A stretch of DNA of 11,145 nt, from the NCBI GenBank assembly GCA_022711075.1, contig JAKLFS010000009.1, forward strand, positions 1-11,145. Direction: 5' to 3'. This document shows, piece by piece, positions 1 to 5,901 of this stretch. The stretch's first letter is position 1, and each line of letters opens with the position of its first letter. The translations under genes and the position numbers were made by a program. The notes beneath the pieces are model-generated. The model was not told the origin of the DNA and made no database searches. It saw only the letters and a list, made by a program, of their open reading frames with translations. Origin of the DNA: Patescibacteria group bacterium (GTDB lineage: Bacteria > Patescibacteriota > Minisyncoccia > UBA6257 > JAAZHW01).

Positions 1-80
1 CGACTTTATTACTTCGAACAAAATGGCGTTATTTGTAATGTTTCATATCAACTAAGCCTATTTTGACTCGAATATCCCTA

Positions 81-108
81 ATTATACACATTGAATTATA
101 TTTGTCAA
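81..108 (-). promoter_or_regulatory. Leftward promoter with full-consensus -35 and -10
   Basis: Read on the minus strand, TTGACA (108 down to 103), a 16-base spacer and TATAAT (86 down to 81) match the sigma-70 consensus at all twelve positions. Transcription would start near 74 and leave the window at base 1. The 74 bases that follow hold no convincing start codon with an SD site: an ATG read from about 41 stops after five codons. The gene or RNA it serves therefore lies mainly outside the window. The rest of 1-165 holds only this element and the prmC promoter. Confidence 0.7.
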
Positions 109-124
109 CCCCCAAGCAAAAAGT

Positions 125-154
125 TTGCGATGCTCTGGCAAAATACGGTATAAT
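125..154 (+). promoter_or_regulatory. prmC promoter
   Basis: A perfect TATAAT at 149-154 follows TTGCGA (125-130) with an 18-base spacer. The expected start of transcription, near 161, leaves only about 5 bases before the ATG at 166 and no room for an SD site. The mRNA is thus nearly leaderless. The -35 match is moderate and the -10 is exact. Confidence 0.65.
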
Positions 155-165
155 AAAACATAATT

Positions 166-909
166 ATGAGATTGAAACAGGAAGCGGATATCCGTCGGCT
201 TTTGCAGGAAAAATATAACGGCCGGCGCACCCCAGAATTCAATAAGGATATTATTCGCTTAAAAAAAGGCGAGCCGTTGGATTATGTGATTGGCTGGCTG
301 CCTTTTTTAAATTGCAAGATTGATTTGTCGCTTCAGCCGCTTATTCCGCGGCCGGAAACGGAATATTGGACGGAGAAGGCGATTGCGGTCATTTCCGCAG
401 TTGGGCGGCGAGTAAAAATCGCCGACATTTTCAGCGGCTCGGGCTGCATCGGCATCGCGGTCTTAAAAAACGCAAAAAACAGCCAGGTTGATTTTTTTGA
501 ATTGGATAAAAAGCTGATTAAACAGATAAAATTGAATCTTCAACTCAATAAAATTCCAGTCAGCCGCTATCGTATTATTCGGGGTGATGCCACTAAAAAA
601 TTAAAAAATCAATACGATTTTATCCTGGCTAATCCGCCTTATCTTGCTACCAACCGTAAAGCCAAGGTTCAGGCATCGGTTCTTAAATATGAGCCGCGGC
701 AAGCGCTTTTTTCCGGTCCGGACGGACTTTTTTACATTAAAAAGATTCTGCAGTTGGCTCAATCGCGGTTTCGGCCGAAGGGCCAGCTTTGGCTGGAATT
801 TGATTCTTTTCAGAGAAAATCCATAGAGGATTTATTGAAAAAATTTAAATATCAAAAATGGAATTTTTATCAAGACCAATATCGGCGCTGGCGCTATGTT
901 CAGATTTGA
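166..909 (+). CDS. prmC: Peptide chain release factor N5-glutamine methyltransferase (PrmC/HemK)
   Basis: Methylates the glutamine of the GGQ motif of release factors RF1/RF2 in the cytoplasm, using S-adenosylmethionine, which supports efficient termination. The sequence shows the family landmarks in order: IPRPETE in the inter-domain region (about residues 60-66), the SAM-binding glycine-rich loop DIFSGSGCIG (87-96), the catalytic NPPY (156-159), and a C-terminal FSGPDGLFYIKKIL segment. At 247 residues it is shorter than the usual roughly 280. The deficit is in the N-terminal helical domain that contacts the release factor. ATG 166 is chosen because the promoter lies just upstream and no later ATG would keep the N-terminal region. 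It ends in TGA, 15 bases before the next gene. prfA is not visible in the window. Confidence 0.93.
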   Translation: MRLKQEADIRRLLQEKYNGRRTPEFNKDIIRLKKGEPLDYVIGWLPFLNCKIDLSLQPLIPRPETEYWTEKAIAVISAVGRRVKIADIFSGSGCIGIAVLKNAKNSQVDFFELDKKLIKQIKLNLQLNKIPVSRYRIIRGDATKKLKNQYDFILANPPYLATNRKAKVQASVLKYEPRQALFSGPDGLFYIKKILQLAQSRFRPKGQLWLEFDSFQRKSIEDLLKKFKYQKWNFYQDQYRRWRYVQI

Positions 910-911
910 GC

Positions 912-917
912 TATAAT
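912..917 (+). promoter_or_regulatory. -10 box for the membrane-protein gene
   Basis: An exact TATAAT sits three bases after the prmC stop and eight positions before the ATG at 925. The predicted start of transcription (about 924-925) coincides with the ATG, so the transcript would be leaderless. Any -35 must lie inside prmC, and only a weak CTGGCG is seen there. Read-through from prmC is also possible. Confidence 0.5.
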
Positions 918-924
918 AATATTG

Positions 925-1356
925 ATGAAACAATTGTTCCGAATTAAAAAATCCCCCAATTTCTGGCGTTATCTCGTCTATATTTGGACGATTATTTTTT
1001 ATGCGGCGGTTATCTATGATTTTATCGTCGGCAATGGCCTTTCCGCTTTACTTGGCCCTTTGGCAGTCATTTATATTGCTATTCTGGCAATTTATGCCAG
1101 TGATAAGGAATTTGAACGCTGGAACGATTTGCATAGCAGTCGTCATCCGGGTGAAATGTTCGTGGCTGGCTGGTCATTATTAATAATCATTTTATTATTA
1201 GGGGAATTTATTTTTCAGAAAGCCTATGATATTCCCGATGTGCTGATTTATACCTATATTACGGTTTTAAGCATTTTAGCCATTACCAGAAAATCGCGCT
1301 CCCTTTATGAACAAAAGAAAGATGTGGATGATTCACAGGGGAAATTGATGGTTTAG
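925..1356 (+). CDS. Four-helix integral membrane protein, function unknown
   Basis: Not recognised as a named family. The 143-residue product has four hydrophobic stretches suited to membrane helices (about 15-36, 40-58, 78-97 and 104-121). A basic N-terminus (RIKK) precedes the first. The loop between helices 2 and 3 is polar and charged (SDKEFERWNDLHSSRHPGE). The tail is charged and probably cytoplasmic. No catalytic motif or metal site stands out. A TTG directly precedes the ATG in frame at 922, but ATG 925 is preferred because it coincides with the transcription start predicted from the TATAAT at 912-917. No SD site is present. It shares a strand with prmC and is followed by a terminator, so the two may form a short unit. 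Confidence 0.75.
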   Translation: MKQLFRIKKSPNFWRYLVYIWTIIFYAAVIYDFIVGNGLSALLGPLAVIYIAILAIYASDKEFERWNDLHSSRHPGEMFVAGWSLLIIILLLGEFIFQKAYDIPDVLIYTYITVLSILAITRKSRSLYEQKKDVDDSQGKLMV

Positions 1357-1381
1357 TCGTTTCCAGCTGTTTGGGCGGATG

Positions 1382-1416
1382 GGCAGTCGCTTTGAGCGGC
1401 TGCCTGTTTTATTTTT
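1382..1416 (+). terminator. Intrinsic terminator after the membrane-protein gene
   Basis: GGCAGTCGCT (1382-1391) pairs with AGCGGCTGCC (1395-1404) around a TTG loop, giving ten pairs with one G-T wobble. The stem is followed by TGTTTTATTTTT. It closes the prmC/membrane-protein unit just before the next promoter. Confidence 0.85.
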
Positions 1417-1419
1417 CAG

Positions 1420-1428
1420 TGTTATAAT
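1420..1428 (+). promoter_or_regulatory. Extended -10 promoter for the DUF763 gene
   Basis: TGTTATAAT is a perfect extended -10 (TGn plus TATAAT), which explains the lack of a recognisable -35; that position falls in the preceding terminator. The predicted start, 1435-1436, coincides with the ATG, so the mRNA is probably leaderless. Confidence 0.65.
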
Positions 1429-1435
1429 TTAAATA

Positions 1436-2590
1436 ATGTATAGAGGAATTGCAACATTTACTTTGGATGACGGCCGTTGTCCCAAATGGCTTTTTGAGCG
1501 AATGGTCAAATTAGGCCGGGAAATAACCGAGGTTTTAATTGCGGAATACGGTCCGGACGAATTTATCCGCCGGATTGCCGACCCAGTTTGGTTCCAATCT
1601 TTGGGCACGGTTTTGGCTTTTGATTGGAATGCCTCTGGCTTGACTACGATTTTAACCGCTGCCCTGAAAGAGGCGATTCGCGGTCAGGAAAAAGACCTCG
1701 GAGTTTTTATTTGCGGCGGTAAGGGCAAAACATCGTTAAAAACTCCAGATGAAATAAAAAATTGGGGAGAAAAAATAAATTTGGCGCCGCGCAAAGCCGA
1801 CAATCTTATTTATAATTCCAAAATGGCCGCCAAAGTAGACAGTTCTTTGGTGCAGGACGGTTTTCAGATATATCATCACGCCTTTTTCTTTTCCAAAAAC
1901 GGCGCCTGGTCAGTGGTCCAGCAGGGGATGAACACGAACGAGCAAACCGCCCGGCGCTACCACTGGTTTTCGGAAAATATCAAGGATTTGGTTTGCGAGC
2001 CGCATGCGGCCATTGCTTCCGATAAATTTCAGAAGAAGATTCTCAATTTAGTTTCTAAAAACAGCGCGAGCACTCGTCAGGTTTCCGTGGAATTGACTCA
2101 AGCCGGCTACCATCCTTTAATCAGGGACATTAATTTAATCCGTAAATACGCTTCGCCCTTATCGCAAACAGTTTCAATGAAACTCGGCCAGCAGCAGTTA
2201 ACGCTTTTGAATTTGGAAAATAAGGAGTTTGATTTTCACCCGGTGGTGACGGAGAATTTTTCTAAAAGCAAATATTTGGAGAAAATTCTTTCCAAAGTCG
2301 TTGAAGAAAAGCCCCAAAGTTATGAAAAACTTTTGGCTATTTCCGGCGTGGGGCCGAAAACAATGCGGGCTTTGGCTTTGGTTTCGGAAGTGATTTACGG
2401 CGCCAAGGCCTCACATGAAGATCCGGCGCGTTACAGTTTCGCCTTGGGCGGAAAAGATGCGACGCCATATCCGGTTGATCGGCCGACTTATGATAAAGTT
2501 ATTGAAATTTTAAAAGAAGCGGTGAATAGGACACATTGGCAAATCATTGATAAGAACAAGGCCATCCGGCGCTTGGAAAAACGTATTTGA
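1436..2590 (+). CDS. DUF763 family protein with helix-hairpin-helix-like motif
   Basis: Recognised as DUF763 by its N-terminus (RGIATFTLDDGRCPKWLFERM, a family hallmark), an internal FQIYHHAFFFSKNGAWSVVQQ region and the C-terminal YSFALGGKDATPYPVDRPTY block. The 384-residue length fits the family, which is known chiefly from archaea and scattered bacteria and has no settled function. Residues 302-314 (ISGVGPKTMRALA) resemble a helix-hairpin-helix DNA-binding turn, which hints at a nucleic-acid role. The central aspartate/histidine-rich part could carry a catalytic site, but I cannot assign one. ATG 1436 starts at the predicted transcription start with no SD site. The TGA stop overlaps the -35 of the downstream cdd promoter, and no terminator lies between them. 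Confidence 0.85.
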   Translation: MYRGIATFTLDDGRCPKWLFERMVKLGREITEVLIAEYGPDEFIRRIADPVWFQSLGTVLAFDWNASGLTTILTAALKEAIRGQEKDLGVFICGGKGKTSLKTPDEIKNWGEKINLAPRKADNLIYNSKMAAKVDSSLVQDGFQIYHHAFFFSKNGAWSVVQQGMNTNEQTARRYHWFSENIKDLVCEPHAAIASDKFQKKILNLVSKNSASTRQVSVELTQAGYHPLIRDINLIRKYASPLSQTVSMKLGQQQLTLLNLENKEFDFHPVVTENFSKSKYLEKILSKVVEEKPQSYEKLLAISGVGPKTMRALALVSEVIYGAKASHEDPARYSFALGGKDATPYPVDRPTYDKVIEILKEAVNRTHWQIIDKNKAIRRLEKRI

Positions 2591-2614
2591 CATTCTAATT
2601 TGGTTATTTAAACT
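2587..2614 (+). promoter_or_regulatory. cdd promoter
   Basis: An exact TTGACA at 2587-2592 overlaps the stop codon of the upstream gene. It is followed after 16 bases by TAAACT (2609-2614), a four-of-six match that keeps the key T, A and final T. Transcription would start near 2621, leaving a leader of about 27 bases. Confidence 0.5.
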
Positions 2615-2634
2615 AAAAGCAGCAGTTCTTTTAT

Positions 2635-2641
2635 AAGGAGG
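2635..2641 (+). promoter_or_regulatory. Strong SD site of cdd
   Basis: AAGGAGG lies six bases before ATG 2648 and fixes that start. It contrasts with the SD-less starts of the genes upstream. Confidence 0.85.
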
Positions 2642-2647
2642 AGAATA

Positions 2648-3094
2648 ATGAGAAAAGTTAAATGGGATGATTTGACGGAGGGTCAGGAGCAGCTTTTGGT
2701 GTCAGCCCGTATGTGTCGGGACCGTGCTTATGCGCCGTATTCCAAGTACAAAGTCGGCGCCGCCGTGAAAGACGAAAACGGAAGAATATTTTCCGGTTGC
2801 AATGTGGAACTCGTCACCTTGTCACGTACCACTCATGCCGAGGGCAATGCCATTGACACTATGATTGCTAATGGTGGAAGAAAAATCACGGCTTTGGCTT
2901 GCGTGGACAATGACGGTGGCGCGCCTTGCGGAGAATGCCGGCAGCGCATCTGGGAATTCTGTCACGGCAATCCCGATGTGTCTATCATCGGAGCGGATAT
3001 CGATTTGAAGAATATCCAGATTTTCACCATCGGCGAGCTCTATCCGTATTCTTTCGGCCCCGAAGCGCTCGGCATCGATCCTTCCAAATACTGA
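2648..3094 (+). CDS. cdd: Cytidine deaminase
   Basis: Deaminates cytidine or deoxycytidine to uridine or deoxyuridine in pyrimidine salvage; cytoplasmic, zinc-dependent. The 148 residues show the family order: YAPYSKYKVGAA (substrate-side strand), GCNVE (nucleoside binding), HAE at 63-65 (zinc ligand H63, proton-shuttle E65) and PCGEC at 93-97 (zinc ligands C94 and C97), followed by RQ. The length matches the short homotetrameric class. That class normally has Cys as first zinc ligand, whereas His here recalls the longer E. coli-type enzyme. The stretch between NVE and HAE (LVTLSRTT) also departs from the usual NASYG-like sequence, so specificity for another pyrimidine is possible. It is monocistronic, with its own promoter, SD site and terminator. 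Confidence 0.87.
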   Translation: MRKVKWDDLTEGQEQLLVSARMCRDRAYAPYSKYKVGAAVKDENGRIFSGCNVELVTLSRTTHAEGNAIDTMIANGGRKITALACVDNDGGAPCGECRQRIWEFCHGNPDVSIIGADIDLKNIQIFTIGELYPYSFGPEALGIDPSKY

Positions 3095-3115
3095 TATCAA
3101 AACAAACAAGAACTC

Positions 3116-3137
3116 AAGAGCCCCGGCGGGCTCTTTT
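3116..3137 (+). terminator. Intrinsic terminator of cdd
   Basis: AAGAGCCC (3116-3123) pairs perfectly with GGGCTCTT (3128-3135) around a CGGC loop, and a T-rich stretch follows (TTTTGCTTTG). Confidence 0.88.
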
Positions 3138-3143
3138 GCTTTG

Positions 3144-3172
3144 TTGATTTTCACCATAAATATCCTTATAAT
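3144..3172 (+). promoter_or_regulatory. Promoter of the exported protein / cyclase unit
   Basis: TTGATT (3144-3149), an optimal 17-base spacer and an exact TATAAT (3167-3172) predict a start near 3179, seven bases after the -10. Start codons at 3141 and 3171 would lie upstream of or within the promoter. ATG 3207 is therefore the true start, after a leader of about 28 bases without an SD site. Confidence 0.75.
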
Positions 3173-3206
3173 GAAAATTGCAGTCGTTATTTATTTCCCA
3201 AAAATT

Positions 3207-4199
3207 ATGAGAAAATCCCTCGCTATTTCTATTATTTTAGCTGCCGGCTTTTTTCCGTTTTTAGCAGCAGCGCAAACCGTTTCGCCGTCGCCAACCATTA
3301 GTCCCGCTACCACTGCTACGCCAACCGCTACTCCGACGCCGACCGTTTTGCCGGTGCCGCCGATTTTAAAAGGCATCGGTGAAAACGAACTACATCAAGA
3401 ATTGAGCATCAAAGAGATTCGAGGATTAAAAATTTGCCAGGAATTAAATAGTTGCCCTTTTGATAGCGGCGATAAGCCCTATATTGAGGTTTTGATCAAA
3501 GCCGCGAAAATCAATGAAGTGGCCAGCGAATATCTGAAAATTTCCATTTTCGGCAATAATTATAAGGTTGATTTGAAAGAAGTGAAATTAGTAAAGCAAA
3601 ATTGGGCCAATTCGGAGATTGACGAGTTTTCCGTCGGCGACTTAATCAACATTTTCGGCTATTTGGACGAGAATGATAACTTTTTGATTCACGCCAAGAC
3701 AATCAGGAATTTAACGCTTCAGAAAAATCAACGAGTTTTCAAGGGGGTGGTCGGAGCAATTACTCCGCCGGACACTTTTGTATTACAGACTACCGATTTT
3801 GGCGATTACGACGTGGTTGTTTCGACTGACACTAAAATAATAAAGTCAGAGCCTACGCCTTGCGCCCAGACAGTCGGCACGACTTGTACTGTTAGCGTGA
3901 GCGGTGTTGCCGCTTTTGACGATATTAAAACCGGCGAAACCGCAATTGTTCGAGGCGTTTGGAATAGCGCCGCCAAAAAGATTCAAGCCGAATCCATTAT
4001 CATCGGCAGCGATACCAGACCGTTCTTCCGCAATGCTTCTCAAGTCAAAGACCAGATTCAGAATAAGATTAATAACATCATTAATAAATTGGACAGTAAA
4101 GTTAATAGTAGCGGAACCTTGAAGAGCCGCATTGAAGAATTGCAGAATCGTCTTTCGGACATGCTATTGCAGTTAAGGCTTCAGGGCGGAGGAAATTAG
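3207..4199 (+). CDS. Exported protein: signal peptide, Pro/Thr linker, DUF5666-like beta domains, C-terminal coiled coil
   Basis: The 330-residue product begins with a Sec signal peptide (MRKS then a hydrophobic core, cleavage likely after LAAA at residue 22). A low-complexity Pro/Thr/Ser linker covers residues 24-52. From about 60 to 175 and again from about 176 to 271 there are beta-rich stretches of the form VFKGVVGAI...DTFVLQT...VGD/KTGE...VRGVW...A.SI, which resemble DUF5666. This assignment is tentative. A conserved-looking cysteine pair (C241x and neighbouring CAQTVGTTC) may form a disulphide outside the cell. Residues 275-330 (DQIQNKINNIINKL through ELQNRLSDMLLQL) form a predicted amphipathic helix or coiled coil that could mediate oligomerisation. 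With no terminator before the next gene, it is likely co-transcribed with the cyclase-YbbR fusion 44 bases downstream. Confidence 0.75.
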   Translation: MRKSLAISIILAAGFFPFLAAAQTVSPSPTISPATTATPTATPTPTVLPVPPILKGIGENELHQELSIKEIRGLKICQELNSCPFDSGDKPYIEVLIKAAKINEVASEYLKISIFGNNYKVDLKEVKLVKQNWANSEIDEFSVGDLINIFGYLDENDNFLIHAKTIRNLTLQKNQRVFKGVVGAITPPDTFVLQTTDFGDYDVVVSTDTKIIKSEPTPCAQTVGTTCTVSVSGVAAFDDIKTGETAIVRGVWNSAAKKIQAESIIIGSDTRPFFRNASQVKDQIQNKINNIINKLDSKVNSSGTLKSRIEELQNRLSDMLLQLRLQGGGN

Positions 4200-4243
4200 G
4201 GCAAATGTCCTAAGAAATAATTAGACTTAAAATATATTCGTTT

Positions 4244-5422
4244 ATGGCTCAAATTCTTAATACCTTGCAAAGCTTTTTCGGTGCGGTGCAAATCCGCGAC
4301 ATTTTTGACATTATCATTGTCGCTTTTTTGATTTATGCCTTTTTGACTCTTATCCGGCAGACCCGCTCTTATTTTATTTTCGCTGGTCTTTTAATGGTGC
4401 TGGGAATTTATTTTATTTCGGAAAACTACAATTTAAGCTTGACGCGAAGTTTTCTGCAGCCCATGGCGACCTTCTTCGTCGTTATTTTAGTGATTATTTT
4501 CCGTCAGGAAATCCGCCACCTCTTTGAATGGCTGGCGAGTTTCGGCCGGAGGCTGATCCATAAAAAAGAGACGGCTCTAAGAGGGGATGTGCTTAATATG
4601 CTCATTCAGACCGCCGATTATCTGGTTAACAAAAAAATCGGGGCCTTGATTGTTTTACCTGGTTTGCAGCCGATTGATCGCTGGCTGGAAGGCGGTCATG
4701 ATTTGAACGGCCAAGTTTCCGTTCCGCTTTTAACCAGCATTTTTGATCCGACTTCACCCGGTCATGACGGCGCGGTGGTGATTGGGAGAAATCGCGTCAG
4801 CCGATTTGCGGTTCATTTGCCACTGGCTGAAGGATTTAAAAAATTCGGAGATTTGGGTACTCGTCATCGTTCTGCCTTGGGCCTTTCGGAAAAGACCGAC
4901 GCTTTATGCATAGTTGTTTCCGAAGAGAGGGGCGTGGTGTCCGTGGCGCATGACGGTAATTTGAAAAGAATGGCTGACACTAATGAATTAAAAAACGTTA
5001 TTGATAATTTCCTGAAAGAGAAGTTTCCAATGAAGGATAAGCCTTGGCATTCTTTTTTGACAAAAAATGTTTGGCAAAAAGCCATTGCTTTGGTGGCGGC
5101 TTTAGCGCTCTGGTCAGTGTTGGTTTTTCAGGCCGGCGTTACGAACCGTGATTTTACGGTGCCCGTGGAATTCAGATTCTTGCCCAATAATTATCAGATT
5201 GACCAAGTTACACCCAAGGAAGTGACGGTAACCTTTTCCGGAGACACTCGGGATTTTCGCAATTTTAATGAAGATGATTTCCAGGTGGTAGTCAATCTGA
5301 GTGATGTTAAGGCAGGTTGGAAAAAAGCCACCATTACCGAAGATCAGATTCAAGCTCCGCTTTACTTTTCTTTCGTTTCCATTACACCTAAGAGTGTCAG
5401 TTTTCATATCGTTGAGAAGTAA
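4244..5422 (+). CDS. cdaA: Membrane diadenylate cyclase fused to a CdaR-like YbbR domain
   Basis: Predicted to condense two ATP into c-di-AMP at the inner face of the membrane. The 392 residues contain three N-terminal membrane helices (about 20-40, 44-60, 67-88), then a DisA_N/DAC domain (about 95-260). The DAC domain has both catalytic signatures: DGA at 175-177 (in GHDGAVVIG) and RHR at 207-209 (in GTRHRSALG), with the GALIVLPG and TDALCIVVSEE segments expected of CdaA. A fourth membrane helix (about 280-300) and one YbbR-like beta domain (305-390) follow. In Firmicutes the YbbR part is a separate protein, CdaR, encoded next door and usually carrying several YbbR repeats; here one repeat is joined in frame. 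Topology would put the cyclase inside and YbbR outside. No SD site precedes ATG 4244; a TATATT at 4233-4238 may be a weak internal -10. glmM, the usual third partner, is absent here. Confidence 0.9.
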   Translation: MAQILNTLQSFFGAVQIRDIFDIIIVAFLIYAFLTLIRQTRSYFIFAGLLMVLGIYFISENYNLSLTRSFLQPMATFFVVILVIIFRQEIRHLFEWLASFGRRLIHKKETALRGDVLNMLIQTADYLVNKKIGALIVLPGLQPIDRWLEGGHDLNGQVSVPLLTSIFDPTSPGHDGAVVIGRNRVSRFAVHLPLAEGFKKFGDLGTRHRSALGLSEKTDALCIVVSEERGVVSVAHDGNLKRMADTNELKNVIDNFLKEKFPMKDKPWHSFLTKNVWQKAIALVAALALWSVLVFQAGVTNRDFTVPVEFRFLPNNYQIDQVTPKEVTVTFSGDTRDFRNFNEDDFQVVVNLSDVKAGWKKATITEDQIQAPLYFSFVSITPKSVSFHIVEK

Positions 5423-5427
5423 CGGGG

Positions 5428-5455
5428 TTGATTTTTTTATAAAATAATTTATAAT
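5428..5455 (+). promoter_or_regulatory. Promoter of the 113-residue orphan gene
   Basis: TTGATT (5428-5433), a 16-base spacer and an exact TATAAT (5450-5455) begin six bases after the cyclase stop. The predicted start near 5462 gives a leader of about 32 bases. Confidence 0.7.
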
Positions 5456-5480
5456 TTATCATAGCTTTTAATAATTCAAT

Positions 5481-5488
5481 AAGGAGGT
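5481..5488 (+). promoter_or_regulatory. Strong SD site of the orphan gene
   Basis: AAGGAGGT, the full anti-SD complement, sits five bases before ATG 5494 and fixes the start. It is among the best ribosome sites in the window. Confidence 0.88.
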
Positions 5489-5493
5489 TTTCA

Positions 5494-5835
5494 ATGGCCG
5501 AAAAAAGTTCTAAGTGTATGATGAGAAGGGTGGTCGACGAACAAATATCGCTTTTGCGCGACGTAGAGAATCCGTCGCAATTGGGCGAGATACTTGTTTC
5601 GTTGATGAGTCACAATGCCCCGACTTTTCGGCAATGGCGCAGGGTGCTCTGGTGGCTTTTCAAGAAGAAGTTTGATGATCATGCCACTTTGTACACCATT
5701 TATAAATTAGCCGATATGAAGGCCAAGGAAGAAGAGGGTCGCATTCGCTCGCGACAAAAGAAAGAAGCATTCCAAAAGCGGTTTCAAGCTTTCTCAAACT
5801 GGTTTTGGGAGCAGCACAAGCGGCTCATTTCTTAA
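5494..5835 (+). CDS. Small basic protein of unknown function
   Basis: I do not recognise this 113-residue protein. It has no signal peptide or clear membrane helix. It is rich in Arg/Lys and aromatic residues and looks mostly helical: a first helical region (about 8-43), a Trp-rich basic stretch around 48-60 (RQWRRVLWWLFKKKF), then a long charged helix from about 68 to 110 (MKAKEEEGRIRSRQKKEAF and onward) ending in FSNWFWEQHKRLIS. The Trp/Lys/Arg mix could suit binding to a nucleic acid, a ribosome or a membrane surface, but nothing decides this. It has its own good promoter, a perfect SD site and a very strong terminator. These suggest a real, well-expressed single gene. Confidence 0.75.
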   Translation: MAEKSSKCMMRRVVDEQISLLRDVENPSQLGEILVSLMSHNAPTFRQWRRVLWWLFKKKFDDHATLYTIYKLADMKAKEEEGRIRSRQKKEAFQKRFQAFSNWFWEQHKRLIS

Positions 5836-5849
5836 CGAAACGAAAAAAG

Positions 5850-5885
5850 AAAGGCCCGTCTTTTTCGAAAAAGACGGGCCTTTTT
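5850..5885. terminator. Bidirectional intrinsic terminator
   Basis: Bases 5850-5883 form a perfect 34-base palindrome centred on TTCGAA. GGCCCGTC on one arm pairs with GACGGGCC on the other, flanked by T5 on the right and an A-rich run on the left (T-rich on the minus strand). It lies between two convergent genes, ending the orphan gene on the plus strand and the L,D-transpeptidase on the minus strand. Confidence 0.95.
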
Positions 5886-5901
5886 GCTAGTTGCGTTTTT
5901 C

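Noticed and set aside
1..45. GTTCGAA on the minus strand near the left edge, resembling a tRNA T-loop.
   Set aside because: The flanking bases do not pair as a T-arm and no acceptor or anticodon stem can be drawn in the available sequence.
116..142. Repeated GCAAA/TTTGC inverted repeats around the prmC -35, considered as an operator.
   Set aside because: Arms are only five bases in AT-rich DNA and are expected by chance; no known binding-site pattern fits.
907..927. prmC and the membrane-protein gene are in the same frame, separated only by a TGA and five codons, suggesting a recoded TGA (Gly) and a fused protein.
   Set aside because: Several other genes here end in TGA directly before promoters or terminators, glycine uses GGN throughout, and an exact TATAAT lies between the two genes. 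A normal stop is the simpler reading.
2822..3157. Open frame antisense to cdd.
   Set aside because: The plus-strand frame encodes a complete cytidine deaminase with zinc motifs; the antisense frame has no recognisable domain or SD site and crosses the terminator.
3141..3206. Longer starts for the exported protein at 3141 and 3171.
   Set aside because: They fall in or before the TTGATT-17-TATAAT promoter and would place extra residues before an evident signal peptide that begins at 3207.
4196..4213. Hairpin TTAGGGC-AAAT-GTCCTAA at the end of the exported-protein gene, considered as a terminator.
   Set aside because: The stem is AT-rich with a wobble pair and no T-run follows, so termination is unlikely.
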